Both the position numbers and the translations under genes were made by a program. 37,773 bases of DNA, taken from assembly GCA_011523365.1 (NCBI GenBank), contig WTGY01000069.1, positions 1-37,773 of the forward strand, given 5' to 3'. The stretch's first letter is position 1; each line of letters begins with the position of its first letter. The notes under the pieces are model-generated. The model saw only the letters and a list, made by a program, of their open reading frames with translations, made no database searches and was not told the origin of the DNA. The DNA comes from Caldilineaceae bacterium (GTDB lineage: Bacteria; Chloroflexota; Anaerolineae; Caldilineales; Caldilineaceae). Positions 15,333 to 23,824 of the stretch are shown here, piece after piece.

Positions 15333-16190
15333 TCAACCTTCTTTCAGGCCGGTCAGGGTGATCCCTTCGATCAGATAGCGCTGGGCCATGAGGAAGACGA
15401 TCAAGACTGGAATCACGGCCATGGCCACTGCGGCGTAGGTCACGCCGATCAGGTTGACGTAGAGCTCGTTGATGTAGCTCAGGGCCAGTGGGAGCGTGAA
15501 CTTTTCCACTGAGTTGAGGAAGATCAAGGGGCGGAAGAGCTCGTTCCAGTGGAAGTTGAAGCAGAAGATGGCCAGTGCAGAGATGCCGGCCGCGCCAAGC
15601 GGCAGAAAGATGCGCCAGTAGATGGTCCAGTAGGTGGCCCCGTCGATCTTGGCGGCATCCACCATCTCCTGGGGCATTGTCAGAAAGAACTGGCGCAAGA
15701 GAAAGGTTCCGGTGGCGCTGAAGAAGGCGGGCAGGATCAGGGAGGTGTGGGTATCGATCAGGTCCACCTTGGCCAGCATGACATAGACGGGGATGATCGT
15801 CATCTGCGGCGGAATCATCAGGGAAGAGAGCAGTATGATGAACAGGATTTCGCGCCCGGGGAAGCGCAGGCGGGCAAAGGCGAAGGCGGCCAGACTGCAG
15901 GTGAACAGCTGCCCGGCGCAGATTGCGCAGGTTACCTTGAGGCTGTTCCAACCGGTTACGAGAAAGTTTACGTAGTGGAATGCTTCCTGATAGGAAGCCA
16001 AATAGGGCGGCCACGGAAACCAGTTGGGGGGCATCTGCAGCAGCTCTTTGGATTGGCCGAACGAAACGACCAGCATCCAGATGAAGGGCGAGATCGTCAG
16101 CAGACCCCCCAGAACCAGCAGGGAGTCGAGCAGGCCGGTGGCGACAATGCCAACGCGGCGACTCTGGCGGGCCTCCTGCCACACATTCAT
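15333..16190 (-). CDS. Carbohydrate ABC transporter permease, MalG/UgpE type
   Basis: A 285-residue inner-membrane permease of the CUT1 sugar importer family. Six hydrophobic segments are visible. The MalG-type EAA loop is MVDAAKIDGATYWTIYWRIF, with the usual LPLGAAG after it, and the C-terminus YLIEGITLTGLKEG is typical of the MalG subfamily. It starts with ATG seven bases after the MalF-type stop, so the two are co-translated. The GH116 gene begins 103 bases downstream. The matching MsmK/UgpC-type ATPase is not in the window, as is common for CUT1 systems that share one ATPase. Confidence 0.92.
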   Translation of the reverse strand: MNVWQEARQSRRVGIVATGLLDSLLVLGGLLTISPFIWMLVVSFGQSKELLQMPPNWFPWPPYLASYQEAFHYVNFLVTGWNSLKVTCAICAGQLFTCSLAAFAFARLRFPGREILFIILLSSLMIPPQMTIIPVYVMLAKVDLIDTHTSLILPAFFSATGTFLLRQFFLTMPQEMVDAAKIDGATYWTIYWRIFLPLGAAGISALAIFCFNFHWNELFRPLIFLNSVEKFTLPLALSYINELYVNLIGVTYAAVAMAVIPVLIVFLMAQRYLIEGITLTGLKEG

Positions 16191-16197
16191 GCTGCCC

Positions 16198-17118
16198 CTA
16201 CTCTCCCATGTAGTAGACCCAGGCGCGGCTCGCTCTCATCTGCAACAGGGTCAGGAGCATTACCACTACGAAGAGCATCACGGCTACGGCGGAGGCGTAC
16301 CCCATCTTGAATACCTGGAAGCCGGTCTCGTACATGTACATGACGATTGGACGCGATGCGTCTCCCGGCCCTCCCTGTGTCAGCACATAGGCGGTATCGA
16401 ACAGCTGCACAGCATGGAGCATCTCGATCACGAGCGCGAAGAAGATGGTGGGTGTCAGCAGGGGGATGGTGATATGCCAGAACTTCTGCCCGAAGTTGGC
16501 GCCGTCGATCTCGGCCGCCTCGTAGAAGTGGCGCGGGATGTTCTGCAGCCCGGCGAGGAAGATGACCAGATTGAACCCGAAAGTTTTCCAGATGTTGACC
16601 AGCACGATGGAGCGCAGCACCCAGCGTGAACTGGTCGTCCATGGCACCGGCGAGATGCCCAGTTTGGCGAAATAGAAGTTGATGAGTCCGAAAGTCGGGT
16701 CGCTGATCAGCAGATAGCGCCAGAGAATCGAAACCGCGACAAAGGAGATAATGACGGGGAAGAAGTAGGTTGTACGCAGGAAATAGCGGAGGGCAGGGTG
16801 TAGTCTGCGGTTGATGAGCATGGCGACGGCGAGCGCCACGAGCAGATTCAGCGGCACTTCCAGGAGGGTATAGACGATCGTGTTCCAGAAGGTAATGAAG
16901 AAGCGTTTGTCGTTGAACAGCCTGTTGTAGTTGTCGAGCCCCAGAAAGGTCGCGGCGCGAAATACATCCCACTTGTACAGGGAGAAGCCGAACGCGGCGA
17001 GCATGGGGCCGGCGACAAAAACAACGAACACCAGGAAGGCGGGCGCGATAAAGAGATATCCCGCCAGCGCTTCCTGTCTGGCTATCCCCATTTTGAAGCG
17101 AGGTAGTCGAACAGTCAC
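16198..17118 (-). CDS. Carbohydrate ABC transporter permease, MalF/UgpA type
   Basis: A 306-residue CUT1 permease. The N-terminus has LAGYLFIAPAFLVFVVFVAG followed by the GFSLYKWD segment typical of MalF/UgpA; the EAA loop is HFYEAAEIDGANFGQKFWHI. The start is GTG at 17118, seven bases after AAGGTGG. It pairs with the MalG-type permease directly downstream. The gap to the binding protein gene upstream carries a long stem-loop (17193-17244), which could lower expression of the permeases relative to the binding protein. Confidence 0.92.
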   Translation of the reverse strand: MTVRLPRFKMGIARQEALAGYLFIAPAFLVFVVFVAGPMLAAFGFSLYKWDVFRAATFLGLDNYNRLFNDKRFFITFWNTIVYTLLEVPLNLLVALAVAMLINRRLHPALRYFLRTTYFFPVIISFVAVSILWRYLLISDPTFGLINFYFAKLGISPVPWTTSSRWVLRSIVLVNIWKTFGFNLVIFLAGLQNIPRHFYEAAEIDGANFGQKFWHITIPLLTPTIFFALVIEMLHAVQLFDTAYVLTQGGPGDASRPIVMYMYETGFQVFKMGYASAVAVMLFVVVMLLTLLQMRASRAWVYYMGE

Positions 17119-17192
17119 CTAAGAACCACCTTGATTGAATTCATGAACTTTTCCGGCTGCATTGTCGGCGGAACCACGAAAAGATAACAGTC

Positions 17193-17244
17193 GACGACCG
17201 GTCACTATGGGTGCGAATTTCTTGCCCGCACGAAGCCGGTCGTC
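17193..17244 (-). promoter_or_regulatory. Intercistronic stem-loop between binding protein and permease genes
   Basis: GACGACCGG (17193-17201) pairs with CCGGTCGTC (17236-17244), and an inner GTGCG/CGCAC pair can extend it. It lies 20 bases after the binding-protein stop. No T-run follows on the minus strand, so it looks like an mRNA-stabilising or attenuating element rather than a full terminator, as known between binding protein and permease genes elsewhere. Confidence 0.55.
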
Positions 17245-17264
17245 AACTGACCTGAAACTTCCCG

Positions 17265-18623
17265 CTACATGCCGGTAACCCCAGGCTCGCGGCGGGCGAT
17301 CACCTCTTCGATCTCGTCATGCGCGGCCAGACATCCTTCCTCGGCCGACACTTCATTGGACAGAATCGAGGCCTGATAGCGATTTACGATGGCCTCAATT
17401 TCGGGGTAGTCCGGCGGTGAGGGGGCGTGCTGGGCCATGCCGGCGTCAACGGCCTCGTAGACCCATGCAAAGTGGGTGGGCCCGATGGCGTACAGGTCCG
17501 GGTCGGTCGATACCGAGCGCCGGGACTGGTTGGCATAGCCGATGCTGGCTTTGCGTTCGGCGATCGCTCTGCCGGTTACGACTGTGCTCATGAACTGCCA
17601 CGCCTCTTCCGGATGCTTGCTCTCGAGCGGAATGCAGTAGAAGCCGGTGCCGACTTCGTACTTCTGGGCATACTTCTGCGGCCAGGGGACGTGGTCCCAG
17701 TCGGTAAAGCCGGCCTTTGTTCCTTCCAGCACCATGTTGCGCATGTCGGGTACCATACCGACCTTGCCGGTGAAGAACTTCTGCCGCGGGTTCTCGCCGG
17801 CGCCGACCTCGGGCGCAACCCCATACTCGTGGATCAGGTCCTGGCGGAACTGCATCATTTCGATGAACTTGGGGTCACCCGTGTTGGCCGCGTTCCAGTC
17901 CGGGGTGAGCGGGCTGGTGTCGTAGGCGAAGGCATGCGGGATCACGCCTACAAACCAGCCAATCCACGGTACCCAGCCCCACTGGTCCGGCGGCTGGGTT
18001 AATTGGGTCGCAATCGCCAGAAAGTCGTCATAGGTCCAGTCGTCGGCGGGTCTGTCGATGCCGTTTTCTTCGAAGATGGTGGTGTTGTACCAGACGCTCA
18101 TCATGTTGAAGGCCAGCGGGATCCCGTACTGCTTGCCCTGGTAGGAACCGGCCTCGAAGAAGAAGGGACTGACGTCCTCGAGAAACTCGCCGAAGTCGAG
18201 CTTGTCGCCGTCGCGTTGAATCCAGTCATCGATGGGATGGATGATCTCCTTCGACGCGAACATACGCAAGCCCTCGATAGCCATGCGGATGATGTCCAGG
18301 TCCTGGCCGCTGGCTATCATCACGGCTACCTTCTGGGCGTATTCGCCCCAGGTCATCCCGCCGACGACGGTCTTCTTGACCTGGATCGTGGGATGGTCTT
18401 CGTTCCACTGCGCGATAATGGGGTCGAAGTTTTCGCCCATGGCGGCGCTGCCGAAGTAGAGAAACTCCAGGGTAACCACCTCTGCCATTTCGTCGGAGTC
18501 ACTGCCGCTCTCGTCAGCGGCTTGCGGCGCCGGGGGCGCAGCACATGCCGCGAGCAGCGTCGCGCCCGTCACCGTCCCGGTCGTCATCAGGAAATCTCGT
18601 CGATTCAAGCGTTTTGCACTCAT
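17265..18623 (-). CDS. Sugar ABC transporter substrate-binding lipoprotein, family 1 (Tat-exported)
   Basis: A 452-residue extracellular binding protein of the SBP family 1 (MalE/UgpB-like). A twin-arginine signal (LNRRDFLMTTG, R8-R9) and lipobox LLAAC (Cys27) mark it as a Tat-exported lipoprotein. Motifs of the family include the start of the mature fold (VVTLEFLYFG), ASGQDLDIIRM and YGIPLAFNMMSVWYNTTIF, where ligand-contacting aromatics commonly sit. The ATG at 18623 is preceded by AAGGAGG. First gene of the importer-GH116 operon, so a beta-glucoside or related oligosaccharide is a reasonable ligand, but this is inference. Upstream there is a hairpin and a LacI-type half-site palindrome. 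Confidence 0.92.
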   Translation of the reverse strand: MSAKRLNRRDFLMTTGTVTGATLLAACAAPPAPQAADESGSDSDEMAEVVTLEFLYFGSAAMGENFDPIIAQWNEDHPTIQVKKTVVGGMTWGEYAQKVAVMIASGQDLDIIRMAIEGLRMFASKEIIHPIDDWIQRDGDKLDFGEFLEDVSPFFFEAGSYQGKQYGIPLAFNMMSVWYNTTIFEENGIDRPADDWTYDDFLAIATQLTQPPDQWGWVPWIGWFVGVIPHAFAYDTSPLTPDWNAANTGDPKFIEMMQFRQDLIHEYGVAPEVGAGENPRQKFFTGKVGMVPDMRNMVLEGTKAGFTDWDHVPWPQKYAQKYEVGTGFYCIPLESKHPEEAWQFMSTVVTGRAIAERKASIGYANQSRRSVSTDPDLYAIGPTHFAWVYEAVDAGMAQHAPSPPDYPEIEAIVNRYQASILSNEVSAEEGCLAAHDEIEEVIARREPGVTGM

Positions 18624-18665
18624 GGTGGCCCTCCTTAGACCGTAGAAGATCGACCCATGTCAGAT

Positions 18666-18688
18666 GCGCCCCCGCTCGAACGGGGCGC
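18666..18688. repeat. GC-rich hairpin in the leader of the sugar importer operon
   Basis: GCGCCCCCG (18666-18674) faces CGGGGCGC (18681-18688), giving a strong stem with one bulged C and a six-base loop. It lies 43-65 bases before the binding-protein start and would be in its mRNA leader if transcription starts further upstream. Confidence 0.45.
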
Positions 18689-18711
18689 AGTGGTAGTGAT
18701 CACCTTCAAAG

Positions 18712-18725
18712 AAGCGATCACGCTT
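18712..18725. promoter_or_regulatory. Possible LacI-family operator upstream of the sugar importer operon
   Basis: AAGCGATCACGCTT is a palindrome of the form AANCG-N4-CGNTT, a pattern common among LacI-family operators. It lies about 90 bases before the first gene of the importer-GH116 operon. No LacI-type regulator is encoded in the window, so the assignment rests on pattern and place only. Confidence 0.3.
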
Positions 18726-19043
18726 TGACGTTTTCAGGGGGAACGACAAACACCGACGCGATATCTTCAATATGAATCCGTGGAGATTTCTCATGAAGCG
18801 AGCAGGCTGTCAGGGGGTGTTGATCTGTCTGAACCAGAGACGGCTTCAACGGTTTAACAGGGTGGGCGAGGCCGACTTTCGGCGAGTTTCCGCGCAGTTC
18901 GGCACCGGTTCACGGTAGAGAAGGTGTGGGCAGGTCTGTGGGATTCTACATATTCCTCTCCTCCCTAGTTTATCTTTTATATTCTGTTTCAATGCGGAGG
19001 GAGTGTGCACTATTGTAGTCGACAGGTGGGAAAGGGCCAAACA
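18726..19043. other. Non-coding region with no recognised gene
   Basis: The space between the sugar-importer operon and the terminator of the small membrane protein gene holds an AT-rich stretch near 18960-18995, which may contain the operon's promoter. No clear -35/-10 pair, open reading frame or RNA gene could be supported. Confidence 0.4.
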
Positions 19044-19069
19044 GAAAAAAACCACCCGCATGGGTGGTT
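19044..19069 (-). terminator. Rho-independent terminator of the small membrane protein gene
   Basis: AACCACCC (19050-19057) and GGGTGGTT (19062-19069) form a perfect eight-base stem with a four-base loop. On the minus strand it is followed by a run of T residues (19045-19050). It lies 53 bases after the stop of the small membrane protein gene and is the clearest terminator in the window. Confidence 0.88.
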
Positions 19070-19122
19070 GAAATAACTCCTATGCTATAGAGATGGACCG
19101 TTCGCCTCTGCGGGATCAGTGG

Positions 19123-19548
19123 TCAGTGGTCATCGCCTCTTTCGAGCACGTACTGCCATCCGCCGGCGACCCAGCGTGCGCGCTGGCGTTGGAGGCCTTT
19201 CAGCAGGACATGGCGTGATTCTGCGCTGTCAACCAGGTCGCTTTTCTCAAAATATTGCGCGAGCTGGTCGAGGCGGTGCAAGCAGTCTTTGTGGCCGCGG
19301 CGGCCGGCGCGTTCGATCTCGGCTTCAGTCCCGACGTTGCGACGGAGTTTTTCGATCTGCTGGCGGTAGGGTGCGGCCCAGGCTTCGGGAACGCGCTCGT
19401 CGTTGACAATCGACTCTGCGGCGCGGACGTTGGCTTCGACTCCCTGGCTGAAACGTATTGCCAACCGGCGCACCAGCTTGATCATCAGGTACACAAACAG
19501 TCCCACGCCGGCAATCCACAGCGCTGTCCAGAAGAGAAGCGCGTCCAT
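19123..19548 (-). CDS. Small membrane protein of unknown function
   Basis: A 141-residue protein with one N-terminal membrane segment (about residues 4-26, FWTALWIAGVGLFVYLMIKL) and a basic, helical cytoplasmic part that may form a coiled coil (YRQQIEKLRRNVGTEAEIER). I do not recognise the family. The ATG at 19548 has GGAG seven bases upstream. It has its own terminator and lies between the sugar-importer operon and the oppF-type gene, with no clear link to either. Its last codons and stop are formed by the simple repeat AGTGGTCAGTGGTC (19116-19132), so the natural C-terminus may have been altered by the repeat. Confidence 0.7.
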   Translation of the reverse strand: MDALLFWTALWIAGVGLFVYLMIKLVRRLAIRFSQGVEANVRAAESIVNDERVPEAWAAPYRQQIEKLRRNVGTEAEIERAGRRGHKDCLHRLDQLAQYFEKSDLVDSAESRHVLLKGLQRQRARWVAGGWQYVLERGDDH

Positions 19549-19615
19549 ATGTTTACTCCACCCCCCGGATCAGCGCCACAGCCACTCTCCCATCGCCCGG
19601 GCGCGTATCTCGTAA

Positions 19616-19631
19616 CCTGCGCAAAAGCAGG
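19616..19631 (-). terminator. Weak stem-loop after the oppF-type gene
   Basis: CCTGC (19616-19620) and GCAGG (19627-19631) can pair over a six-base loop just after the end of the ATPase gene on the minus strand. Only TTA follows, so it is a weak terminator candidate. Confidence 0.25.
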
Positions 19632-19646
19632 AACCAAGCGGAGGAC

Positions 19647-20687
19647 TCACCGCTGGCTATCCTCTTCCAGATCTCCCGCACCGTGAAGGGTCAACTCCTG
19701 GGCGAAATGACAGGCAGCGTAATGGTCGGGGCTGACTTCCAGGAGCGGCGGAAGTTCCTCCTGACAGATCTGCTGGGCGTACTGGCAACGCGGGTGAAAG
19801 TAGCAGCCGGGAGGCGGGTTGGCCGGACTGGGGACTTCACCCTCAAGCGAGATTTCATCCAGCAGGGAGTCCGGGTCGGGTTGGGGAATTGCGGACAGGA
19901 GCGCTTCCGTATAGGGGTGCTTGGGGTTCAGGAAGAGCTCCTCCGTCTCTGCCTGCTCGACAATTTTGCCGACATACATGACGGCTACCTGGTCGGAGAT
20001 ATGCTGGATGACACTGAGATCGTGGGCGATGAAGAGATAGGTGAGGCTGAATTCCGACTGAAGATCCTGGAGGAGATTGAGAATCTGGGCCTGGACCGAG
20101 ACGTCGAGTGCGGAAACGGGCTCGTCACAGACGATGAGGCTGGGATGCAGACTGAGGGCGCGGGCGATGCCGATGCGCTGGCGCTGACCGCCGCTGAAGG
20201 CGTGGGGATAGCGTTTGAGGTACTTGACGTCCAGGCCGACCAGATCGACCAGTTGGCGTACACGCTGCTCGAGGTCCTCGCCCCTGGCCAGCTTGTTTAC
20301 GCGGAGGGGCTCGCCGACGATATCGAGAATGGTCTTGCGCGGATCGAGGCTGGCGTAGGGGTCCTGAAAGACCATCTGCATGTGGCGGCGGGTGGCGCGC
20401 AGTTCCTTGGCATCGAGGCCGGTGATGTCGGCCTGGCGGTCGTCGATACGCAACAACACCTGGCCTGATGTCGGCTCAATGGCGCGGATAACGCAGCGGC
20501 CCAGGGTGGTCTTGCCGCACCCGGATTCCCCGACCAGCCCCAAGGTCTGCCCGGCAGGAATGGTCAGGCTCACATCATCGACGGCGCGCACCTGCCCAAT
20601 CACCCGGCGCAACAGACCCTTTTCGATGGGGAAATACTTCTTGAGGTTATGTACTTCGAGCAGGTTGTTCGATTCCATAGCTGTCAT
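19647..20687 (-). CDS. Oligopeptide-type ABC transporter ATP-binding protein, OppF type
   Basis: A 346-residue cytoplasmic ATPase. It has Walker A GESGCGKTT (53-61), Q-loop VFQDP, ABC signature SGGQR (165-169), Walker B LIVCDEP (184-190) and an H-loop in FIAHDLSVI. The C-terminal oligo_HPY extension has the cysteine-bearing PPGCYFHPRCQYAQQIC segment of OppF/DppF. The start ATG at 20687 overlaps the stop of the preceding ATPase gene (ATGA), implying coupled translation. It forms the ATPase pair of the OppBCDF importer and could also serve the DppB/DppC group at 8271-10158, which has no ATPase of its own. Confidence 0.95.
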   Translation of the reverse strand: MTAMESNNLLEVHNLKKYFPIEKGLLRRVIGQVRAVDDVSLTIPAGQTLGLVGESGCGKTTLGRCVIRAIEPTSGQVLLRIDDRQADITGLDAKELRATRRHMQMVFQDPYASLDPRKTILDIVGEPLRVNKLARGEDLEQRVRQLVDLVGLDVKYLKRYPHAFSGGQRQRIGIARALSLHPSLIVCDEPVSALDVSVQAQILNLLQDLQSEFSLTYLFIAHDLSVIQHISDQVAVMYVGKIVEQAETEELFLNPKHPYTEALLSAIPQPDPDSLLDEISLEGEVPSPANPPPGCYFHPRCQYAQQICQEELPPLLEVSPDHYAACHFAQELTLHGAGDLEEDSQR

Positions 20688-21676
20688 TCATAGAGTATAC
20701 AACGTACCGAATGCCCCGGCTCCGTTTCCAGAAAATCGGGCACCTTCTCATCGCAGCGGCCAGGGACGAACTGCGTGCAGCGTTCGGCAAATGGACAGAT
20801 GTCGGGCGGATCGAGGGGGACGGGGACGATGCCCTCGATCGTGTCCAGGCGGACCCGCGCCCTGCGACCTGTCCTGGGGATGGAGCGCAACAGGGCCTGG
20901 GTATAGGGATGTTGGGGCGAGCGGAAAATCTGCCTGACAGTGCCGAATTCGACGACCCTTCCCAGGTACATCACGGCGACTTCATCGGCCATATTGGCAA
21001 TTACACCCAGATCATGGGTAATGAACATGATCGACATGCCCATCTCGGCCTGAAGCGTTTTCATCAGACGTAGAATCTGGGCCTGAATGGTCACGTCCAG
21101 CGCTGTCGTGGGTTCATCTGCGATGAGGAGCTTGGGTTTGAGGGCCAGCGCCATGGCGATCATGGCGCGCTGGCGCATGCCGCCGGATAGCTGATGGGGA
21201 TAGGAGTCGACACGTTCTTCAGGCATGGGAATGCCGACCAGGCTGAGGAGTTCAACGGCCCGGCTGCGCGCCTCCTCCCGGGCCGCGTCTTCGTGGACCA
21301 GAATGGCCTCCATGATCTGATCGCCGACGGTGTGCACAGGTGAGAAAGCCGTCATCGGTTCCTGAAAGATCATCGAGATATCGCGGCCGCGAATGTCGCG
21401 GATCTCCCTGCCAGACGGAGGGAGGGCGGCCAGGTCGGTGACATGGCCGTTCTGGTGCAGCAGAATCTCCCCGGTCATCTGCGCAAACTCAGGCACGATG
21501 CGCAGGATCGACTGGGCGGTAACGCTTTTGCCGCAGCCCGATTCGCCCACGACACCGAGTGTGCGGTTCTTGTGAATGGTGAGCGATACACCGTTCACCG
21601 CTTTCAGCAGCCCCTCTTCCAGGGGGAAGTAGGTATGCAGATCTCTGAGTTCCAGGACCGGTTCTTGCTGTTCCAT
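20684..21676 (-). CDS. Oligopeptide-type ABC transporter ATP-binding protein, OppD type
   Basis: A 330-residue ATPase. It has Walker A GESGCGKS (44-51), Q-loop IFQEP, signature SGGMR (164-168), Walker B LLIADEPT (183-190) and H-loop FITHDLGVI. The C-terminal region has four cysteines (CPFAERC, GRC, VRC) as in DppD/OppD proteins, in some of which these bind an iron-sulfur cluster. It starts five bases after the OppC-type stop and overlaps the OppF-type start. Substrate is set by the binding protein, not by this subunit. Confidence 0.95.
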   Translation of the reverse strand: MEQQEPVLELRDLHTYFPLEEGLLKAVNGVSLTIHKNRTLGVVGESGCGKSVTAQSILRIVPEFAQMTGEILLHQNGHVTDLAALPPSGREIRDIRGRDISMIFQEPMTAFSPVHTVGDQIMEAILVHEDAAREEARSRAVELLSLVGIPMPEERVDSYPHQLSGGMRQRAMIAMALALKPKLLIADEPTTALDVTIQAQILRLMKTLQAEMGMSIMFITHDLGVIANMADEVAVMYLGRVVEFGTVRQIFRSPQHPYTQALLRSIPRTGRRARVRLDTIEGIVPVPLDPPDICPFAERCTQFVPGRCDEKVPDFLETEPGHSVRCILYE

Positions 21677-21681
21677 GGCTG

Positions 21682-22830
21682 CTACTTGTAGGGGTCGGCG
21701 GCGTCACGCAGCCCATCGCCGATAAAGTTAAACAGGAGCACCGTTATGATCACGAGCAGGCCGGGGATAAGCATCCAGGGCTGCACAGCCACGCTGCGGA
21801 CATTCTGGGCATCCTTCAACAGGGTGCCCCAGCTGACCGCGGGTGCACGAATGCCCAGGCCCAGGAAGCTGAGCGCCGTCTCTCCGAGGATCATGTTGGG
21901 GATGGCCAGGGTGAGATGGACGATGAGATAGCTCATAAATCCCGGCAACAGGTGTTCAACGATGATCTGCATATCGGTGGAACCGGCGACTTTGGCCGCG
22001 ATCACGAAGTCCGACTCGCGCATTTCAAGCAGTTTACCGCGCACGACGCGGGCCAACCCGGCCCATCCGATAATGGAAAGAATGATGGTGATGGAAAAGT
22101 AGATCTTGACCGGCGACCAACCCGCGGGCACGGCCGCGCTGAGCGCCATCCAGAGAGGTATGGTGGGGACGATGATTACAAACTCGATAATGCGTTGGAT
22201 CAGCATATCGGTGGCCCCGCCGAAGTAGCCGGAGATGCCGCCAAGAAGGCAGCCCAGTATAAAGCTGATCATGACGCCAACCAGTCCAACGGAAAGGCTG
22301 ACCTGGGCCCCGGCGAGTGTCCGCGAAAAGAGATCGCGGCCAAGCGAGTCGGTGCCGAACAGAAAGATCACGCCGCCTTCCTCGGGCAGAAAGAAATGGA
22401 GGTCCATTGGAAAGAGACCCCAGAACCGATAGGATTCTCCCTTTTGGAAGAAGCGAATGCGGTAGATCTGTGAGGTGTCTTCCGTATAGACGCGGGTGAA
22501 GGTATTGAAGTCGATTTCACCGTCCAGCTTATAGACAAAAGGGCCGCGGAAACGACCTTCACTGTCGAAGAGGTGTATGCGGGAGGGCGAGGCGCTCAAA
22601 AAATCCTCATGTTTCGTCAGCCGGCCGTAGGGGACCCAGAATTGATATGTGATCGCCAGGACATAGAGAATCCCAAGCAAGGAAACAGAAACTACAGCCA
22701 ACCGATGTCTTTTGAACTTGCGCCACATCAGTTGCCATTGTGAGGCGAGGAAGTAGCGCTCTTCGGCCGTGATCCCGGCCTCCCGTATCCCGACTCCGCT
22801 TGAAACACCGGTTGTTACGTCGGTTGTCAT
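21682..22830 (-). CDS. Oligopeptide-type ABC transporter permease, OppC type
   Basis: A 382-residue inner-membrane permease. It has the longer form of OppC, with an extended periplasmic segment (about residues 60-150) between the first membrane helix and the core. Motifs are LFGTDSLGRDLFSRTLAGA and the EAA loop FVIAAKVAGSTDMQIIVEHL. The ATG at 22830 is chosen over a TTG at 22848: it stands just after the OppB stop (TGAGATG), with AAGGAA nine bases before it. It pairs with OppB upstream and the two ATPases downstream. Confidence 0.92.
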   Translation of the reverse strand: MTTDVTTGVSSGVGIREAGITAEERYFLASQWQLMWRKFKRHRLAVVSVSLLGILYVLAITYQFWVPYGRLTKHEDFLSASPSRIHLFDSEGRFRGPFVYKLDGEIDFNTFTRVYTEDTSQIYRIRFFQKGESYRFWGLFPMDLHFFLPEEGGVIFLFGTDSLGRDLFSRTLAGAQVSLSVGLVGVMISFILGCLLGGISGYFGGATDMLIQRIIEFVIIVPTIPLWMALSAAVPAGWSPVKIYFSITIILSIIGWAGLARVVRGKLLEMRESDFVIAAKVAGSTDMQIIVEHLLPGFMSYLIVHLTLAIPNMILGETALSFLGLGIRAPAVSWGTLLKDAQNVRSVAVQPWMLIPGLLVIITVLLFNFIGDGLRDAADPYK

Positions 22831-22831
22831 C

Positions 22832-23824
22832 TCACGTCTTTCCTTCAAAACGGATGCGTGGGTCTACAACGATCAGTAGAATGTCAGACAGGAAGGTCCC
22901 GATCAGCGTCAGAATCCCCAGAAACATCACAATACTTCCTGCCAGGAACATATCCTGGTTGATAAGCGCCATGAAGAGGAGAGGACCGGTGGTCGGCAGG
23001 CTGAGAACGATGGCGACGATCGTCTCGCCGGAGACGATGCCCGGCAGCTGCCAGCCAACCGTACTGACGATCGGATTGATGGCCAAGCGTACCGGATACC
23101 TGAATAGCAGCTTGCCTTCGGCAACGCCCTTGGCGCGTGCGGTAATGACATACTGTTTGCCCAGTTCATCGAGCAGGGTGCCGCGCATGACGCGAATGAT
23201 TCCGGCGGTGCCGGCCGTGCCGATAACGATGATAGGAACCCAGAGATGGGTGAAGAGATCCCATATTTTGCCCAGAGACCAGGGGGCGAGGGCATACTCG
23301 GAGGAAAAGAGGCCGCCGACGCTGATGCCGAGGTACTTGAAAAAGAGGAACATAAGGATGAGAGCGAGCATGAAGTTGGGCGTGGCCAGCCCGGCAAAGC
23401 CCAGCACAGAAAAGAGATAGTCGGTGAAGCCATACTGGCGGGTGGCGACGTAGATCCCGATCGGCACGGCAACGACATAGGTGAAAAAGAGGGTGAGCAG
23501 CGAGAGCAGAACTGTGTAAGGCAGACGTTCCCTGAGCAGCCTGCCCACGGGCTGGTTCCATTCGAAAGAGCGGCCCATTTCGCCCTGCAGAAAGCGTCCA
23601 AACCAGCGAACATACTTCTCTACAGGGGTGGCATCGAGACCGTATTCGCGTTTGAGGGCTTCGATTTCGGCCTCGTCGATGATATCTCCCTCCTGTTCTA
23701 GGCGCGCGACATAACTGGTCAGGAAATCTCCCGGCGGCAGCTGAATGATGACAAACACAACTATGCTCAAAAACCAGAAAGTAACCACCGCGTAGATCAG
23801 TCTTTGTACGATATAGCCGATCAT
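22832..23824 (-). CDS. Oligopeptide-type ABC transporter permease, OppB type
   Basis: A 330-residue inner-membrane permease with six hydrophobic segments, the family N-terminus (MIGYIVQRLIYAVVTFWFLS), EAA loop YVITARAKGVAEGKLLFRYP and C-terminal VVDPRIRFEGKT. The start ATG overlaps the stop of the oxidoreductase gene before it (ATGA at 23821-23824), so enzyme and transporter are translationally coupled. That is strong evidence that the oxidoreductase acts on the transported compound or its product. Confidence 0.93.
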   Translation of the reverse strand: MIGYIVQRLIYAVVTFWFLSIVVFVIIQLPPGDFLTSYVARLEQEGDIIDEAEIEALKREYGLDATPVEKYVRWFGRFLQGEMGRSFEWNQPVGRLLRERLPYTVLLSLLTLFFTYVVAVPIGIYVATRQYGFTDYLFSVLGFAGLATPNFMLALILMFLFFKYLGISVGGLFSSEYALAPWSLGKIWDLFTHLWVPIIVIGTAGTAGIIRVMRGTLLDELGKQYVITARAKGVAEGKLLFRYPVRLAINPIVSTVGWQLPGIVSGETIVAIVLSLPTTGPLLFMALINQDMFLAGSIVMFLGILTLIGTFLSDILLIVVDPRIRFEGKT

